From positions 1-64,000 of the forward strand of contig NZ_LNNB01000029.1 in NCBI RefSeq assembly GCF_001747895.1: 64,000 nucleotides of DNA, given 5' to 3'. This DNA is from Staphylococcus equorum. GTDB taxonomy: Bacteria > Bacillota > Bacilli > Staphylococcales > Staphylococcaceae. Positions 60,340-64,000 of this stretch are shown piece after piece (positions within the stretch are counted from its first letter, which is position 1; each line of letters starts with the position of its first letter). A model generated the notes under the pieces. That model was not told where the DNA came from, did not search any database, and saw nothing but the letters and a program-made list of their open reading frames with translations. The position numbers were made by a program, and so were the translations under genes.

Positions 60340-61857
60340 ATGGCGAAACAACCAACTGCATTAATTATTTTAGACGGTTTTGCAAACAGAGAAACAGAAC
60401 ATGGTAATGCTGTAAAACTAGCTAATAAGCCTAATTTCGACCGTTACTACAGTAAATATCCAACAACGCAAATCGAAGCAAGTGGTTTAGATGTTGGTCT
60501 TCCTGAAGGTCAAATGGGTAATTCAGAAGTTGGTCATATGAATATTGGTGCTGGACGTGTAGTTTATCAAAGTTTAACGCGTATCAATAAATCTATCGAA
60601 GACGGTGATTTCTTTGATAATGAAGTATTAAACAACGCAATTCAACACGTTAAAGACAATAATTCAGCGCTACATCTCTTTGGCTTATTATCTGATGGTG
60701 GTGTTCATAGTCATTATAAACACTTGTTCGCATTATTAGAATTAGCTAAAAAACAAGGTGTTGAGAAAGTCTACGTTCACGCATTCTTAGACGGACGTGA
60801 CGTAGATCAAAAATCATCACTAAAATATATCGAAGAAACGCAAGCTAAATTCGATGAACTTGGCATTGGCCAATTTGCATCTATTTCAGGCCGTTATTAC
60901 GCAATGGATCGTGATAAACGTTGGGATAGAGAAGAAAAAGCTTATAATGCAATCCGTAATTTTAAAGGTGAAACTTTTGAATCAGCTAAAGCTGGTGTTG
61001 AAGCTAACTACGAGAAAGATTTAACAGACGAGTTTGTTGAACCATTTATCGTAAAAGATCAAAATGACGGTGTGAATGATGGCGACGCAGTTATTTTTTA
61101 TAACTTCCGTCCAGACAGAGCAGGGCAACTTTCTGAAATCTTTACAGACAAAGCTTTCGAAGGTTTCAATGTTGAACAAATTGACGATTTATTTTATGCA
61201 ACGTTTACAAAATATAACGACAATGTGAAAGCAGAAATCGTTTTTGAAAAAGTTGATTTAACAAATACTATCGGTGAAGTTGTTCAAGACAATGGTTTGA
61301 AACAATTACGTATTGCGGAAACAGAAAAATTCCCACATGTCACTTATTTCATGAGTGGTGGTCGTAATGCTGAATTTGAAGGTGAACGTCGTCGTCTAAT
61401 CGACTCACCAAAAGTCGCAACTTACGATCTTAAACCAGAAATGAGTGCATACGAAGTTAAAGATGCATTAATTGAAGAATTAAATAAAGGTGACTTAGAT
61501 TTAATCTTATTAAACTTTGCTAACCCTGATATGGTTGGACACAGTGGTATGCTTGAACCAACGATTAAAGCAATAGAAGCTGTAGACGAATGTCTAGGCG
61601 AAGTCGTTGATAAGATTACAGAAATGGGTGGTCACGCTATCGTTACTGCAGACCATGGTAACTCAGACATGGTATTAACAGATGACGATAAACCAATGAC
61701 TACACATACGACGAATCCAGTTCCAGTTATCGTTACTAAAGAAGGCGTAACATTACGTGAAACAGGTCGTCTAGGTGACTTAGCACCAACATTATTAGAT
61801 TTACTCAATGTAAACCAGCCAGAAGATATGACTGGTGAATCATTAATCAATCATTAA
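60340..61857 (+). CDS. gpmI: 2,3-bisphosphoglycerate-independent phosphoglycerate mutase GpmI
   Basis: GpmI interconverts 3- and 2-phosphoglycerate using two Mn ions and a phosphoserine. The 505-residue protein has D12 in LDGF, the nucleophile S62 in [11 protein letters not shown], metal-binding [21 protein letters not shown] and TADHGNSD. The ATG at 60340 with GAAGGTG overlapping the tpiA end is preferred to the upstream GTG at 60328. The length equals the S. aureus enzyme as remembered. Confidence 0.98.
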   Translation: MAKQPTALIILDGFANRETEHGNAVKLANKPNFDRYYSKYPTTQIEASGLDVGLPEGQMGNSEVGHMNIGAGRVVYQSLTRINKSIEDGDFFDNEVLNNAIQHVKDNNSALHLFGLLSDGGVHSHYKHLFALLELAKKQGVEKVYVHAFLDGRDVDQKSSLKYIEETQAKFDELGIGQFASISGRYYAMDRDKRWDREEKAYNAIRNFKGETFESAKAGVEANYEKDLTDEFVEPFIVKDQNDGVNDGDAVIFYNFRPDRAGQLSEIFTDKAFEGFNVEQIDDLFYATFTKYNDNVKAEIVFEKVDLTNTIGEVVQDNGLKQLRIAETEKFPHVTYFMSGGRNAEFEGERRRLIDSPKVATYDLKPEMSAYEVKDALIEELNKGDLDLILLNFANPDMVGHSGMLEPTIKAIEAVDECLGEVVDKITEMGGHAIVTADHGNSDMVLTDDDKPMTTHTTNPVPVIVTKEGVTLRETGRLGDLAPTLLDLLNVNQPEDMTGESLINH

Positions 61858-61887
61858 TTTAATGAATTAAAATTTAGAGTGAAAATT

Positions 61888-61939
61888 GATGCTATAAATT
61901 TAGATAGAAGGGTTTCTTATTCTGATAATTTATAGCATC
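61888..61939 (+). other. Stem-loop between gpmI and eno
   Basis: A perfect 13-bp inverted repeat GATGCTATAAATT/AATTTATAGCATC encloses a 26-nt loop that itself has AGAAG/CTTATTCT pairing potential. No T-run follows, so it is more likely a stability or processing element than a terminator. Confidence 0.6.
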
Positions 61940-62004
61940 TATAAACAACACAAGAGAATTAAATTACTTTGTATTTATAGTATTTAAAGCTATAATGAAG
62001 ATGA

Positions 62005-63354
<1,350 letters not shown>

Positions 63355-63385
63355 TACCGCTTAAAAATTAAAGAGTTCACGCGCT

Positions 63386-63420
63386 AACACGCAAGTCATT
63401 TATGGCTTGCGTGTTTTTTA
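63386..63420 (+). terminator. Terminator of the glycolytic operon
   Basis: AACACGCAAG pairs with CTTGCGTGTT across a CATTTATGG-type loop, followed by TTTTTA. It lies 32 bp after the eno stop. Confidence 0.88.
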
Positions 63421-63631
63421 AAGTCCTACTTTCTCAATAAAATTGAGATTAGTAGGACTTATGCAATAGCTTTAGCTATTGTAATCCTCAAGAGGTCACT
63501 TGAGTGGTGCGCAGTTAATGAATACATCCGCTTAACTGGAGGTATGAAGGTATATGTAATCCTGACGCACAGAATTTGTAGTACTACCTTACTGTTCGGC
63601 TATATAAATTATGTCACATAATTTATATAGT
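63421..63631. ncRNA. Hairpin-dense intergenic region, candidate structured RNA or repeat
   Basis: Five inverted repeats stand almost end to end: AAGTCCTACT/AGTAGGACTT with inner CTCAAT/ATTGAG (63421-63460), CAATAGC/GCTATTG (63464-63481), CTCAAG/CTTGAG (63487-63504), CAGTTAA/TTAACTG (63512-63538) and a perfect 15-bp repeat (63600-63630). GTGCG (63507) and CGCAC (63566) could close the fourth. There is no ORF. No Rfam family is recognised. Confidence 0.45.
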
Positions 63632-63669
63632 AAGACTTGCTTAAATTGTTCATCTTTCACTATGAAACT

Positions 63670-63677
63670 GATATAAT
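63670..63677 (+). promoter_or_regulatory. Extended -10 promoter of the last, partial gene
   Basis: TG-A-TATAAT (63669-63677) fits an extended -10 element 35 bp before the start codon. TTGTTC at 63646 would be a -35 only with a long 20-bp spacer. Confidence 0.5.
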
Positions 63678-63712
63678 TAAAGATGTAAATCATAGAAGGA
63701 GCCTTAATTTAT

Positions 63713-64000
63713 ATGGATGTAAAACCTAAATCAAGAGAAACAAAAACGGCCCATCTGATTGCTTATAGTTCATTAATCATCGCTATTCTTTATGCAGTAC
63801 ATTTATTTGTTGTTTTAGATGATAGTGTAATTAAACAATTACTTTTAAATAGTGAACAAAAGCCATCGGAAAATGCTGTTGGAACAATTAAAAATAGTTT
63901 TCAATTTACAGGCGTAATGTACATATTTGCTAACTTAGCAGGTATCATCGCCATCTGGAATAGACATACCTATCTGTGGTGGTTTATGTTTGCTGTATTC
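63713..64000 (+). CDS. Membrane protein of unknown function, cut by the window end
   Basis: The open frame from ATG 63713 runs 96 codons to the window edge without a stop. It starts MDVKPKSRETKTAHLIAYS and has two hydrophobic helices so far (about residues 13-36 and 66-84), with a third beginning at the edge. AGAAGGAG lies 10 nt before the start. In staphylococci a small uncharacterised membrane protein lies between eno and secG, and this is probably that gene. 3' partial. Confidence 0.75.
   Translation, partial: MDVKPKSRETKTAHLIAYSSLIIAILYAVHLFVVLDDSVIKQLLLNSEQKPSENAVGTIKNSFQFTGVMYIFANLAGIIAIWNRHTYLWWFMFAVF

Overview
The window is a stretch of staphylococcal chromosomal backbone. It is AT-rich, with strong AGGAGG-type ribosome binding sites, a class Ib nrdIEF operon next to an sstABCD-type siderophore importer, and the gene order gdpS/tagO/yigZ/fakB1-like/comFA-comFC/hpf/secA/prfB, then csbA/uvrB/uvrA/hprK/lgt, trxB/rapZ/yvcK/whiA, clpP and cggR-gapA-pgk-tpiA-gpmI-eno. 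Gene order and protein resemblance point to Staphylococcus. Sequence divergence from remembered S. aureus proteins suggests a coagulase-negative species, perhaps of the S. saprophyticus/xylosus group, but that species guess is inference. No IS element, prophage, CRISPR array, rRNA or toxin-antitoxin locus was seen.

Layout. 1-6.3 kb (minus strand): lipid kinase, two paralogous POT peptide transporters, EamA transporter and QueF. 6.3-14.8 kb (plus): a 710-bp leader with NrdR-type boxes, nrdI-nrdE-nrdF, then a Fur box and the four-gene siderophore importer. 14.9-20.4 kb: small PH-like protein, CHY zinc-finger protein and murB (minus), GrpB-like protein, EMYY-motif lipoprotein, YtxJ-like bacillithiol-system protein, glycerate kinase. 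20.5-24.6 kb (minus): split ThrE-type exporter with pepT, then the GGDEF protein GdpS. 24.9-34.6 kb: wall teichoic acid tagO, YigZ-like protein, DegV/FakB protein, comFA-comFC, hpf, secA and prfB with its programmed frameshift. 34.9-42.2 kb: LysM-CHAP wall hydrolase with a WalR-type site, HD phosphohydrolase, csbA, and LexA-controlled uvrBA. 42.5-51.7 kb: hprK-lgt-acyltransferase-TPR-trxB, rapZ-yvcK-whiA, YitT. 51.9-55.7 kb: tRNA-Arg, CtsR-controlled clpP, an epimerase and three uncharacterised membrane-anchored proteins. 56.1-63.4 kb: the complete lower-glycolysis operon, followed by an unusually structured intergenic region and a membrane-protein gene cut by the window end.

Functionally the window is mostly housekeeping: dNTP synthesis, iron uptake, envelope building (murB, tagO, lgt), DNA repair, protein export and quality control, carbon-flow control (hprK, yvcK, cggR) and glycolysis. 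Regulatory sites readable by eye agree with their genes: Fur before sst, LexA before uvrBA, CtsR before clpP, WalR before the LysM-CHAP gene, CodY before a peptide transporter and NrdR before nrdIEF. Several coding starts were moved to the codon with the best ribosome binding site; murB and pepT then begin with TTG. I found no obviously new multi-gene system. The best unexplained signals are the hairpin-dense stretch at 63421-63630, a possible small RNA at 53801-53930, a LexA-like box before the EamA-queF pair, and a possible ATA start in comFA.
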